NCBI GenBank assembly: GCA_018883545.1
Contig: JAHLEH010000008.1
Coordinates: 44,930 to 108,929, forward strand
Direction of reading: 5' to 3'
DNA from: Marixanthotalea marina
GTDB lineage: Bacteria; Bacteroidota; Bacteroidia; Flavobacteriales; Flavobacteriaceae
DNA: 64,000 nt
A program made the position numbers and the translations under genes. Below, in pieces: positions 17,738 to 26,351 of the stretch. Within the stretch, counting starts at the first letter, position 1. Each line of letters opens with the position of its first letter. Below the pieces are notes generated by a model. It was not told where the DNA came from. It searched no databases and was given only the letters and a program-made list of their open reading frames with translations.

Positions 17738-18703
17738 TTGAAAAACAAAGATTCTATTATTGCTACAGCCAAGCAAACCATTAATATGGAAGGACACGCG
17801 GTTTTAAACCTATCCAACCTTGTAGATTATGATTTCGCTGAAGCCGTGCAACTTATATACAATTCCAAAGGACGTGTTATTATAACCGGTGTTGGAAAAA
17901 GCGCTGTCATCGCTAACAAAATTGTAGCAACACTCAACTCAACCGGCACCCCTTCTATTTTTATGCATGCTGCCGATGCCATTCATGGTGATTTAGGACT
18001 TATTTTAAAGGACGATATCGTTATGTGCATCTCTAAAAGTGGCAATACTCCAGAAATAAAGGTTTTAATCCCATTGATTAAAGGCGGCAAAAACAAAATA
18101 ATCGCCATTACAGGCCAAAAAGAATCCTATTTGGGCGAGCAAGCAGATTTCATAATCAATTCTTATGTTGAAAAAGAAGCATGCCCCAATAATTTGGCCC
18201 CCACAACGAGCACAACGGCCCAATTGGTAATTGGTGATGCCTTAGCCATGTGTCTATTGGAATTACGCAGTTTTTCAAGTAATGATTTTGCCAAATACCA
18301 CCCAGGTGGTTCTTTGGGCAAAAAACTGTATTTAAGGGTTGAGGACATTTCAGCCGTAAACCAAAAACCAAAAGTAGAGAAACATACAAGCATAAAAAAT
18401 GTTATTATTGAAATGACCGAAAAAATGCTTGGAGTTACCGCTGTTGTAGAAAACGACGCCATAGTTGGCATTATTACAGATGGCGACTTAAGAAGGATGT
18501 TAAGCAAGGTTGATGATTTTTCGTCGTTAACCGCTAAAGATATTATGGGCAAAAACCCAAAAAGGATTGATGCAAACGCTATGGCAGTCGATGCAAAAGA
18601 GCTTATGGAAATACATGGCATTTCTCAATTATTGGTAGAACAAAATGGCAAATATGCCGGTGTGGTTCATTTACATGATTTAGTAAAAGAGGGTATTATA
18701 TAA
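17738..18703 (+). CDS. kdsD: Arabinose-5-phosphate isomerase (KpsF/GutQ family)
   Basis: It interconverts D-ribulose 5-phosphate and D-arabinose 5-phosphate, the first step toward Kdo for the lipopolysaccharide core. In the 321 residues, a SIS domain (GVGKSAVIANKIVATLNSTG, then HAADAIHGDLG, CISKSGNTPE) is followed by two CBS domains from about residue 205. The start appears to be TTG at 17738, because the first residues (KNKDSIIATAKQTI) match the family N-terminus and no ATG lies close by. The stop overlaps the tatC ATG (TAATG), so the two are coupled. A promoter lies at 17612-17645. Confidence 0.92.
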   Translation: MKNKDSIIATAKQTINMEGHAVLNLSNLVDYDFAEAVQLIYNSKGRVIITGVGKSAVIANKIVATLNSTGTPSIFMHAADAIHGDLGLILKDDIVMCISKSGNTPEIKVLIPLIKGGKNKIIAITGQKESYLGEQADFIINSYVEKEACPNNLAPTTSTTAQLVIGDALAMCLLELRSFSSNDFAKYHPGGSLGKKLYLRVEDISAVNQKPKVEKHTSIKNVIIEMTEKMLGVTAVVENDAIVGIITDGDLRRMLSKVDDFSSLTAKDIMGKNPKRIDANAMAVDAKELMEIHGISQLLVEQNGKYAGVVHLHDLVKEGII

Positions 18704-19539
18704 TGGCAAAAAAGAATATAAATGAGATGTCTTTCTTAGACCATCTCGAAGATTTACGCTGGCATTTAATAAGAATAGTTGTTGGAGTTATGGTATGTGC
18801 TACTGGAGCATTCTTAGCCAAAAGCTTTATTTTCGATTTCTTAATTTTTGGCCCATCCAAAGCTAACTTTGTTACTTACGAAGTATTATGTAACCTGGCC
18901 ACCAGATTGGGATTAAGCGAAAGTTTCTGTTTTGAGGAATTGCCTTTTGAAATTCAAAGTAGAAAATTATCGGGACAATTTTCTGCCCATATTTGGACAT
19001 CCATTACTGCTGGTTTTGTCATATCGTTTCCATACGTGCTTTATGAACTTTGGCGATTTATAAGTCCGGCATTACACGATAACGAACGTAAACATTCACG
19101 CGGATTTATATTCATAGCCTCTTTTTTATTTTTTGTTGGTGTACTTTTTGGATACTATATTATTTGTCCACTGTCTATAAATTTCTTGGGGTCTTATCAA
19201 GTAAGCCAGCAGGTGCATAATGATATTGACTTATCTGACTACATCGGATTGATAAGAGCTTCGGTTATTGCCTCTGGATTGATTTTTGAGTTACCAATAA
19301 TCATTTATATTTTAACCAGAATAGGATTGGTTACACCAGAATTTTTAAAAAAATACCGAAAATACGCTTTGGTATTGGTATTAGTTCTTTCAGCTATTAT
19401 TACGCCTCCAGACATTACTAGCCAGATTGTTGTTGCCGTTCCAATCCTTATTTTGTATGAAGTAAGTATTTATATTTCTAAAATTGTTGTAAGAAATCAA
19501 AAAAGAAAAGAAAAGAGAAACAACATACCAAAAGCTTAA
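18703..19539 (+). CDS. tatC: Sec-independent protein translocase TatC
   Basis: The 278-residue inner-membrane protein has the six-helix TatC layout. The signature MSFLDHLEDLRWHLIR is at the N-terminus, and FVISFPYVLYELWRFISPAL plus the late FELPIIIYILTRIGLVTPEF are also visible. TatC is the receptor of the twin-arginine pathway that exports folded proteins. Between helices 1 and 2 is a longer periplasmic loop common in Bacteroidota. It is translationally coupled to kdsD. tatA/tatB genes are not in the window. Confidence 0.95.
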   Translation: MAKKNINEMSFLDHLEDLRWHLIRIVVGVMVCATGAFLAKSFIFDFLIFGPSKANFVTYEVLCNLATRLGLSESFCFEELPFEIQSRKLSGQFSAHIWTSITAGFVISFPYVLYELWRFISPALHDNERKHSRGFIFIASFLFFVGVLFGYYIICPLSINFLGSYQVSQQVHNDIDLSDYIGLIRASVIASGLIFELPIIIYILTRIGLVTPEFLKKYRKYALVLVLVLSAIITPPDITSQIVVAVPILILYEVSIYISKIVVRNQKRKEKRNNIPKA

Positions 19540-19630
19540 AAAGATATATAGCCCACTAATAAGAGGTAATTTTACAAATGCCAAAAATTAGTTATATGTT
19601 TTTGTTATTTTTAGCGTTTACGATGTAGAT

Positions 19631-20371
19631 ATGATTTTAAGAGCCGAAAATTTAATGAAGTCCTATAACGGACGAAAAGTAGTAAAATCTGTTTCACTAG
19701 AGGTGAACCAAGGTGAAATTGTTGGTCTTTTAGGCCCCAATGGTGCTGGAAAAACCACATCTTTCTACATGATTGTTGGATTAATTAAGCCAAATGGCGG
19801 TAATATTTTTCTAGACAATACGGAAATAACCAATTACCCCATGTATAAACGTGCCCAAAATGGCATTGGGTATTTGGCTCAAGAAGCTTCGGTTTTTAGA
19901 AAGTTAAGTATTGAAGATAATATATTAAGTGTACTGCAACTTACCAAACTAAGCAAAAAAGAACAACATGATAAAATGGAATCACTTATTGAAGAGTTTG
20001 GTTTGGGACACATTCGTAAAAACAGAGGCGACTTACTGTCAGGTGGTGAACGTAGACGTACAGAAATTGCCAGGGCTTTGGCAACCGACCCTAGTTTTAT
20101 TTTACTAGATGAACCTTTTGCTGGGGTAGATCCAGTGGCCGTAGAAGACATTCAGCGCATTGTAGCGCAATTAACCAAAAAGAATATTGGCATTTTAATT
20201 ACCGACCATAATGTACAGGAAACATTGGCCATTACAGACCGCACCTATTTAATGTTTGAAGGCAGCATTTTAAAGGCAGGTGTCCCTGAAGAATTGGCCA
20301 ACGACGACATGGTTCGTAAAGTGTATTTGGGTCAGAATTTCGAGCTTCGTAAAAAGAAGATTAGGGATTAA
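19631..20371 (+). CDS. lptB: LPS export ABC transporter ATPase LptB
   Basis: The 246-residue ATPase of the LptBFG complex powers lipopolysaccharide extraction toward the outer membrane. Walker [14 protein letters not shown] is near residues 35-47, signature [15 protein letters not shown] follows, and [12 protein letters not shown] gives Walker B with the catalytic Glu. [14 protein letters not shown] is the LptB-type Q-loop. It follows tatC by 91 bp. Together with kdsD it links this cluster to the LPS envelope. LptF/G are not in the window. Confidence 0.95.
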   Translation: MILRAENLMKSYNGRKVVKSVSLEVNQGEIVGLLGPNGAGKTTSFYMIVGLIKPNGGNIFLDNTEITNYPMYKRAQNGIGYLAQEASVFRKLSIEDNILSVLQLTKLSKKEQHDKMESLIEEFGLGHIRKNRGDLLSGGERRRTEIARALATDPSFILLDEPFAGVDPVAVEDIQRIVAQLTKKNIGILITDHNVQETLAITDRTYLMFEGSILKAGVPEELANDDMVRKVYLGQNFELRKKKIRD

Positions 20372-20406
20372 TTTATTCTCTTAAAAAAACTAAAATTAAA
20401 CTTATC

Positions 20407-20603
20407 TGTCATTCCTGCGAAAGCAGGAATCTCTTAATACTGGAAATAATTCTAATCTTTAGATATGTTTCCCAAATTAAGGTTGTCTTTTTCAATTAAA
20501 TCTATTTTCCTTTTATCTTACTTATCAAAATATATAGATAATATTGATGAACAGTTTTTGTACATAAAATTCAACATGGATTCCTGCCTTCGCAGGAATG
20601 ACA
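20407..20603. repeat. REPIN/MITE-like element with 25-bp inverted ends
   Basis: The left end (20407-20431) and right end (20579-20603) are inverted copies of each other at 24 of 25 positions. Each end is itself a hairpin: ATTCCTGC, a four-base loop, GCAGGAAT. The 147 bp between show no ORF. A third, single copy of the hairpin occurs at 62920-62938. Confidence 0.8.
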
Positions 20604-20684
20604 AGAATAACCTCAGTTGATTTTTAATGATAACTTGTTAATAAATAACATTTTACAAAACCATAATTTAATTATCTTTGTTTG

Positions 20685-20804
20685 ATGGATTTTTGGACAG
20701 TATTAGGTTTAATTTCTTCTATATTAGGAATCATTTCATTTTTTAAAAATGATTTAGACTTACTATCCCTTTTTAAAAAAAATCATTTTTTTTTCGGCAC
20801 CTAA
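20685..20804 (+). CDS. Possible 39-aa membrane peptide or gene remnant
   Basis: The ORF encodes one hydrophobic helix (MDFWTVLGLISSILGIISFF) and a short Lys/His/Phe-rich end. TATCTTTG at 20673-20680, a fit to the -7 box, lies 4 bp before the ATG. The leader resembles the first helix of larger flavobacterial membrane-anchored proteins, and the frame ends in a poly-A/poly-T stretch, so it may be a gene broken by a homopolymer frameshift. Low confidence that it is expressed. Confidence 0.3.
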   Translation: MDFWTVLGLISSILGIISFFKNDLDLLSLFKKNHFFFGT

Positions 20805-20845
20805 AATAATTTAATTTTAACTAACTGTATATCAATTTATTAAAA

Positions 20846-21724
20846 TTAAACACCCTTCTTTTTTCTAAATAAATATTTGAATATTTTCACCAATAAAAAA
20901 GCAACAAATCCAACCAACAGTCCCACTACAAACTCCTGAAGCATGGATGGCATAAAGTCTAAAAAGTGATGCAACAATTCAATATTGTGGACAAAAATAC
21001 CACCAGCCACCAGAATTAAAGCGATTGTACCAATAACCGACAAACTTTTAATGACCCATGGTAGGGCATTTACCAAAAAAGTACCCAACGTTTTTCCAAA
21101 GGTTTTCCTATCACCACTTTTTTTAATGAGCTTATAGCCCATATCGTCCATTCTAACAATGAGTGCCACAATGCCATAAACACCAACCGTGGCAATTAAA
21201 GAAACGATAGAAACCACCAATATTTGAAACAACAGCGGTTTTCCCAATACAGTCCCTAATGCTATAATGACAATTTCAACCGATAAAATAAAATCGGTAA
21301 AAATAGCCGACTTCACACGTGTTTTTTCAAAAGCCAAAGCATCTTCCTTAGAACTTGAAGTTAACACCTCATGCTCTTTTTTATGTGCATGCGGCACAAT
21401 AAACTCATAAATCTTTTCGACACCTTCAAAAGCCAAATAGATGCCCCCTAACACCAAAAGAACTGTGACCGCTATGGGCAAAAAAGCACTCAATAAAAAA
21501 GCTATGGGTAAAATAATAAGCTTGTTTAAAAAAGAGCCTTTAGTAATGGCCCATAGTACCGGAATTTCCCGAGAAGACACAAACCCCGTAGCTTTTTCGG
21601 CATTAACCGCTAAATCATCCCCTAAAATACCTGCTGTTTTTTTAGTGGTTATTTTGCTCATTACTACCACATCGTCCATTAGGGTCGCAATATCATCAAG
21701 CAGTGCAAAAAATCCTGAGGCCAT
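20846..21724 (-). CDS. DUF808 family membrane protein
   Basis: The 292-residue protein fits DUF808 (YedI-like). It has the conserved start MASGFFALLDDIATLMDDVVVMSK and the following KTTKKTAGILGDDLAVNAEK. ILSVEIVIIALGTV and several further membrane helices lead to a basic C-terminus. It is predicted to sit in the inner membrane. The family is conserved in Proteobacteria and Bacteroidota but its activity is unknown. It lies 22 bp downstream of pssA in the same direction. Confidence 0.9.
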   Translation of the reverse strand: MASGFFALLDDIATLMDDVVVMSKITTKKTAGILGDDLAVNAEKATGFVSSREIPVLWAITKGSFLNKLIILPIAFLLSAFLPIAVTVLLVLGGIYLAFEGVEKIYEFIVPHAHKKEHEVLTSSSKEDALAFEKTRVKSAIFTDFILSVEIVIIALGTVLGKPLLFQILVVSIVSLIATVGVYGIVALIVRMDDMGYKLIKKSGDRKTFGKTLGTFLVNALPWVIKSLSVIGTIALILVAGGIFVHNIELLHHFLDFMPSMLQEFVVGLLVGFVAFLLVKIFKYLFRKKKGV

Positions 21725-21746
21725 AAAAATTACTATTAATTCAAAA

Positions 21747-22478
21747 TTATTTGGTTGTTACAGTATCTAATAAGGACATTATAATGTAAGTAACAATAAT
21801 AATGGGAATGGCCATAAACTGTAAAACAATTATAAACAGGGCACATAGAAAGATAAATATATATCTGGTAGCGTTGGTTTTAAAATCCCAAGTCTTAAAT
21901 TTTAAGGCAAACAACTTAATACCAGAATTCAGCATATAACAACTCAAAAGTGTTACCGCAATTAAAAACCATTCATTCAACACGACAGAGTTTACCAAAT
22001 CATTATTTTGACACTCTAACATTAACGGAAGGGACAAAATAAACAAGGCATTGGCCGGTGTTGGCAAGCCTTTAAAATAGCTTTGTTGCTCTTCATCTAA
22101 GTTAAACTTGGCCAGACGATAGGCTGACGCCAAGGTAATAAACAATCCTAAAAAGGGGATTACGTTTAAACTTGAAAAGCTAATTGAATCTATATTAGAA
22201 TATTCCCATGAAGTATCCGCCAACATTAATAATTTATACATAACCAAACCTGGCACCAAACCACAGGTTACCATATCGGCCAGCGAATCGAGCTGCAAAC
22301 CCAAGGCACTTTGCACATTCAATTTCCTAGCGGCAAAGCCATCAAAAAAGTCAAAGAAAATGCCTAAAAACACAAAAAATGAAGCTGTTATAAAATCATT
22401 GTTTACAACAAAAACAACGGCAATACTGCCGCAAAATAAATTTAAGAGTGTTATAAGGTTCGGAATCTGCTTCTTCAT
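21747..22478 (-). CDS. pssA: CDP-alcohol phosphatidyltransferase, probable phosphatidylserine synthase
   Basis: The 243-residue integral membrane enzyme carries the complete CDP-alcohol phosphotransferase motif. Asp46-Gly47, Ala50-Arg51, Gly60, Asp64 and Asp68 have the canonical D-G-x2-A-R-x8-G-x3-D-x3-D spacing. The N-terminus MKKQIPNLITLLNLFCG is typical of the PssA type. It would make phosphatidylserine from CDP-diacylglycerol and serine, the precursor of phosphatidylethanolamine. No decarboxylase gene is adjacent. It is divergent from the PorV-like gene. Confidence 0.88.
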   Translation of the reverse strand: MKKQIPNLITLLNLFCGSIAVVFVVNNDFITASFFVFLGIFFDFFDGFAARKLNVQSALGLQLDSLADMVTCGLVPGLVMYKLLMLADTSWEYSNIDSISFSSLNVIPFLGLFITLASAYRLAKFNLDEEQQSYFKGLPTPANALFILSLPLMLECQNNDLVNSVVLNEWFLIAVTLLSCYMLNSGIKLFALKFKTWDFKTNATRYIFIFLCALFIIVLQFMAIPIIIVTYIIMSLLDTVTTK

Positions 22479-22598
22479 TAAGATTGATTTCTATTTTGTA
22501 AATTAACAAACATTTTAAGTGTAAAACAACTATCAAACAATAAGTGTTGGCTTTTCAAGTTTATTAGCTAACAAATAATATGCATCTTTGTAAAAAAT

Positions 22599-23675
22599 TT
22601 GCGATTGAGAACTAACTTAACCACATTATTTTTTATTATTTCAATAACTGTCTTTGGGCAAACCGTTAGAAAATACTCCAACGAATTTATGAACATAGGT
22701 GTAGATGCGGCCGCCCTGGGTATGAGCAGTGCAGTGACCTCCCATACCTCTGATGTGAATTCCGGCTATTGGAATCCAGCTGGATTATTAACTTTAGAAG
22801 ACAACCAATTGGCCTTAATGCACTCCAGCTATTTTGCCAACATTGCCAATTACGATTATGCTGCTTTTGCCATGCCTTTAGACGACAGAAGTGCAGTGGG
22901 CATTTCGCTGATACGGTTTGCGGTGGATGATATTCTAAACACCACACAACTTATTGACGACCAAGGAAACATCAATTACGATAGAATAAGCCTATTTTCT
23001 ACGGCCGATTACGGCCTTACTTTTTCCTATGCGCGCGCCTTACCAGTTGACGGATTAAACTATGGTGTGAATGCCAAAGTGATTCGCCGTATTATTGGTG
23101 ATTTTGCCTCGTCTTGGGGATTTGGATTGGATTTTGGTATTCAGTTTGAAACCAACAATAATTGGAAATTTGGGGTGATGGCACGGGATATCACTACCAC
23201 ATTTAATGCCTGGAGCATTGACAAAGCTGAATTTGAAAAAATACAGAATGCCGTAGAAGGCCAAAACCAGGAATTACCAGAAACTACCGAAATTACGATT
23301 CCAAAATTACAAATAGGAGTTTCAAAATTAATCGATTTCAATTACGATTACACCCTTTTAACCGCTGTAAATTTAAACGTTCGTTTTGAAGAGAACAACG
23401 ATATCATTTCCTCTTCGTTTGCCAGTATCAACCCCGCCTTTGGTTTTGAATTTGGCTATATTGATATGGTGTATTTACGCGGCGGTGTTGGCAATTTCCA
23501 AAACGAACTGCAAATAGACAATACACATGATTTAACGTTTCAGCCCAGTTTTGGTGTAGGTTTTAAATACAGCGGCATACAAATAGATTATGCCTTTACC
23601 GATATTGGCGACCAAAGTGTGGCGCTTTATTCGAACGTATTTTCCTTAAAACTCGATTTTAGTATCTTTAGGTAA
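22599..23675 (+). CDS. PorV/PorQ-family outer-membrane barrel protein
   Basis: The 358-residue protein has a signal peptide (LTTLFFIISITVFGQ) and the family motif MNIGVDAAALGMSSAVTS with SGYWNPAGL, followed by barrel-like strands ending in Phe-Arg. The signal peptide is only in frame from TTG codons at 22599 or 22605; the first ATG lies after it, so a TTG start is likely. PorV and PorQ belong to the type IX secretion system, but this gene looks like a third family member of unassigned role. It is followed 2 bp later by the DUF4105 gene. Confidence 0.8.
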   Translation: MRLRTNLTTLFFIISITVFGQTVRKYSNEFMNIGVDAAALGMSSAVTSHTSDVNSGYWNPAGLLTLEDNQLALMHSSYFANIANYDYAAFAMPLDDRSAVGISLIRFAVDDILNTTQLIDDQGNINYDRISLFSTADYGLTFSYARALPVDGLNYGVNAKVIRRIIGDFASSWGFGLDFGIQFETNNNWKFGVMARDITTTFNAWSIDKAEFEKIQNAVEGQNQELPETTEITIPKLQIGVSKLIDFNYDYTLLTAVNLNVRFEENNDIISSSFASINPAFGFEFGYIDMVYLRGGVGNFQNELQIDNTHDLTFQPSFGVGFKYSGIQIDYAFTDIGDQSVALYSNVFSLKLDFSIFR

Positions 23676-23677
23676 TT

Positions 23678-24865
23678 ATGTTTGCAATGAAAAAAACACT
23701 TTTTATTTTAATCCTCTTTCTGTTTGCTGTAAAGGTAAATGCCCAAAAAAACGTTTTATCACCTGAAGCTGAAATCAGTGTATTAACAATAGGGCCAGGA
23801 GCATCTTTATACGACTCATTTGGACATAATGCTTTTAGAGTTAGGGATATTGTAAAGGGTACCGATTTAGTTTTTGATTATGGCCGTTATGATTTTACAG
23901 CGCCTAATTTTTATTTAAAATTTGCCCAAGGAAAACTGAATTATCTGATTGACTGGAATTATTATGAAGATTTTTTCAATATCTATATTTCTGAAAACCG
24001 AACTATCGAAGCACAGGTATTAAACCTTAGTGAAACAGAAAAGCAAGCCCTTTTTGATTATTTATTGAATAACATAAAACCTGAAAATAGCAGATATCTT
24101 TACGATTTCTTTTATGACAATTGTGCCACCAAGATTCGCGATGTGGTTGAAATCGCCACAAATAACCAAATTGAATTTCATGAGCCCAACAACTTTAAGC
24201 AACAAACATTTCGGGAATTAATTCACAGTAATTTGAACAGGAATTCTTGGGGCTGTTTCGGCATCGATGTAGCCTTAGGGTCTGTCATTGACAGAAAGGC
24301 GACTGCTTATCAACATATGTTTTTGCCAAAATACATCCATCAATTTTTTGGTTCAGCTACCATTAAAAATTCTGGTAAAAAACTAGTAAAAGCAAGCAAT
24401 ACGCTCTATAAGAAAATTGAAGTTAAAGAATCCAACAACTTCTTAACAAGTCCGTTACTGGTTTTTGGTCTTTTAGCACTTTTAATACTTTATATCACGT
24501 ACTCCGATTACAAAAAACAAAAGCAAACCGTTTGGTTAGATGTTTCACTCTTTATTATAACGGGCCTTGTTGGTATTGCTATTCTATTACTTTGGTTTGC
24601 AACAGACCATACCGGCACGCATCAAAACTATAATTTACTTTGGGCCTTTGCCCTCAATATTTTTGTTATTGGACAATTATTTAGAAAAAAAACAAAAACT
24701 TGGTTCATTAAATACTTGAAACTACTCGTAATTCTTTTAGCACTTTTAACACTTCATTGGGTAATTGGCGTTCAGGTTTTCGCCATCGGCCTTATCCCTT
24801 TTTTAATAGCTTTATGCATTAGATACGTGTTTTTAATAAAGCATTACGCAACCAATAGCCAATAG
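23678..24865 (+). CDS. DUF4105 protein (Lnb-type, probable lipoprotein N-acyltransferase family)
   Basis: The 395-residue protein has a signal peptide (KKTLFILILFLFAVKVNAQ; ATG at 23678 or 23687), a periplasmic DUF4105 domain and then at least four transmembrane helices (about residues 255-385). Candidate active-site residues are His in YDSFGHNAFRV and Cys in FYDNCATKIRDVVE, as in Cys/His papain-like enzymes. DUF4105 is the periplasmic domain of Lnb, described as the Bacteroides lipoprotein N-acyltransferase; assignment here is by domain layout. The stop codon falls inside a heptamer tandem repeat. Confidence 0.75.
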   Translation: MFAMKKTLFILILFLFAVKVNAQKNVLSPEAEISVLTIGPGASLYDSFGHNAFRVRDIVKGTDLVFDYGRYDFTAPNFYLKFAQGKLNYLIDWNYYEDFFNIYISENRTIEAQVLNLSETEKQALFDYLLNNIKPENSRYLYDFFYDNCATKIRDVVEIATNNQIEFHEPNNFKQQTFRELIHSNLNRNSWGCFGIDVALGSVIDRKATAYQHMFLPKYIHQFFGSATIKNSGKKLVKASNTLYKKIEVKESNNFLTSPLLVFGLLALLILYITYSDYKKQKQTVWLDVSLFIITGLVGIAILLLWFATDHTGTHQNYNLLWAFALNIFVIGQLFRKKTKTWFIKYLKLLVILLALLTLHWVIGVQVFAIGLIPFLIALCIRYVFLIKHYATNSQ

Positions 24866-24890
24866 CCAATAGCCAATAGCCAATAGCCAA
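24852..24890. repeat. Heptanucleotide tandem repeat (CCAATAG, x5.6)
   Basis: There are five perfect copies of CCAATAG plus four bases. It spans the stop codon of the DUF4105 gene and reaches within 6 bp of the stop of the convergent sugar transferase gene. Confidence 0.97.
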
Positions 24891-24895
24891 ACTAA

Positions 24896-26287
24896 CTATT
24901 GCCCTCTGAAAAATATCATGGTGCTCAAGGTTTTTATTATAACATTTACATCCAATATAAAACTTCGGTGCTTAATGTAATACAAGTCGTATTGCAATTT
25001 CAAAAGGCTATCGTCAATAGAAGCCCCATATCTTGTATTCACCTGCGCCCAACCCGTAAGTCCCGGCTTAATAATATGCCTTGTTTCATAGAACGGAAGC
25101 GTTTGCGACAGTTCTTTAACAAAACAAGGTCTTTCTGGTCTTGGGCCAATCAAACTCATATCGCCTTTCAAAATATTAATAAATTGGGGAAATTCATCCA
25201 ATCTAGAGTGCCGTAAAAACTTACCAAACCTCGTTATTCTCCAATCGTTCTTTTGCGCCCAAACAGCACCATTCTTTTCGGCATCTTCCACCATGGTTCT
25301 AAATTTTATCATACGGAAAATTTCACCGTTCTTTCCAACCCTTTCCTGAATATGGAATAAAGCACCTCTATTGGCTACAAGATTGCCTACATAAATAAAG
25401 GGTAGCAATAAAACACCCACTAAGATGCCCATAATTGAAATAAGAATATCGAAAAAGCGCTGGAAGAAAAGGTACATTTTATTCTGATTGCTCCTACTGA
25501 ACGGAAAGTACTTGTAAAAATCCTTGCCAACAAATTGAACCGGTACCCGTTGCACCATATCTTCATACACTTGGGTATATTCCCGTATGGAAAATCCACT
25601 TTCAAGCAAGTGCATCAAATCTTTATAAATTTCTGGTGTGATGCTTTCTACTTGGTAACTGGCAATAACTATTTCAGAGACGTTTTCTTCTGTTATAACC
25701 TGGAGCATTTCTTTCGGACTGTATTCCTTAACCCTATTAAAACTTGCTTTTTTTTCACTTTCTAACTCACAATTTACAAACCCGATAATTTTATAATTAG
25801 GATCGGAAGCATTAAATGCATCAATAATACTTTGAATATTGGAAGTTTCGCCAACCAACAAAACTTTTTTATAAAACCGGGGCGATGCTATAAAGTTTAT
25901 ATAAGCAAGACGCCATACAAAAAGCGCTATTATTATGGCTAAATAGAAATAAACAATTTGAAGGCGATTATCTGGTAATGTAGGCGTAAAGAAAGGGGTT
26001 AAAAAATAAAAAAGCACGGTTACCGATGCCGTTAAAATAATATTACCCAATGTAGATTCCATTTTACTCGATTTCTGCAAATCGTAAATTTCGAAAATGG
26101 TACCAAAAATCCAGATATACATGATAAGCACAAATGTCCATACCCAATTTTCTTTGGTAAAAATGAAATAATCAAACTTGAATGTTTTTCCCAAAAAATA
26201 AATAATCGCAAGCACAGAAAACACATCAAACAATCGCAATAGCACTTTACGTTCTGAAATATTGAAATGGATACCTTTATGAGCCAT
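24896..26287 (-). CDS. Polyprenyl-phosphate sugar-1-phosphate transferase (polysaccharide initiation)
   Basis: It starts glycan assembly by moving a sugar-1-phosphate from a nucleotide sugar to undecaprenyl phosphate at the inner membrane. About four or five N-terminal helices and a CoA-binding-like domain (KKVLLVGETSNIQSIIDAF) precede the bacterial sugar-transferase domain. That domain holds RMIKFRTMVEDAEKNG, RHSRLDEFPQFINILKGDMS, LIGPRPERP and KPGLTGWAQVN. The ATG at 26287 is preferred to the in-frame TTG three bases upstream. It is the last gene of the minus-strand polysaccharide locus. The exact sugar (glucose, galactose or N-acetylated) is not predictable. Confidence 0.93.
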   Translation of the reverse strand: MAHKGIHFNISERKVLLRLFDVFSVLAIIYFLGKTFKFDYFIFTKENWVWTFVLIMYIWIFGTIFEIYDLQKSSKMESTLGNIILTASVTVLFYFLTPFFTPTLPDNRLQIVYFYLAIIIALFVWRLAYINFIASPRFYKKVLLVGETSNIQSIIDAFNASDPNYKIIGFVNCELESEKKASFNRVKEYSPKEMLQVITEENVSEIVIASYQVESITPEIYKDLMHLLESGFSIREYTQVYEDMVQRVPVQFVGKDFYKYFPFSRSNQNKMYLFFQRFFDILISIMGILVGVLLLPFIYVGNLVANRGALFHIQERVGKNGEIFRMIKFRTMVEDAEKNGAVWAQKNDWRITRFGKFLRHSRLDEFPQFINILKGDMSLIGPRPERPCFVKELSQTLPFYETRHIIKPGLTGWAQVNTRYGASIDDSLLKLQYDLYYIKHRSFILDVNVIIKTLSTMIFFRGQ

Positions 26288-26351
26288 CAAAAAAAGAATA
26301 TGGTTGAGAGGCTCTAAAGATAGTAAGTAAATTTCTATTAATTAAATTAAA

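Larger units (their letters stand above)
20372..20845. other. 474-bp gap with REP-like hairpin pair and a 39-aa ORF
   Basis: The gap after lptB holds two REP-like hairpins in opposite orientation (20407-20431 and 20579-20603), about 150 bp of AT-rich DNA between them, and a short ORF with its own -7 box (20673-20804). No RNA gene is seen. Confidence 0.6.

Noticed and set aside
24852..24890. Possible CRISPR-like array
   Set aside because: The 7-bp units are contiguous with no spacers; it is a simple tandem repeat. No cas-like gene was found in the window.
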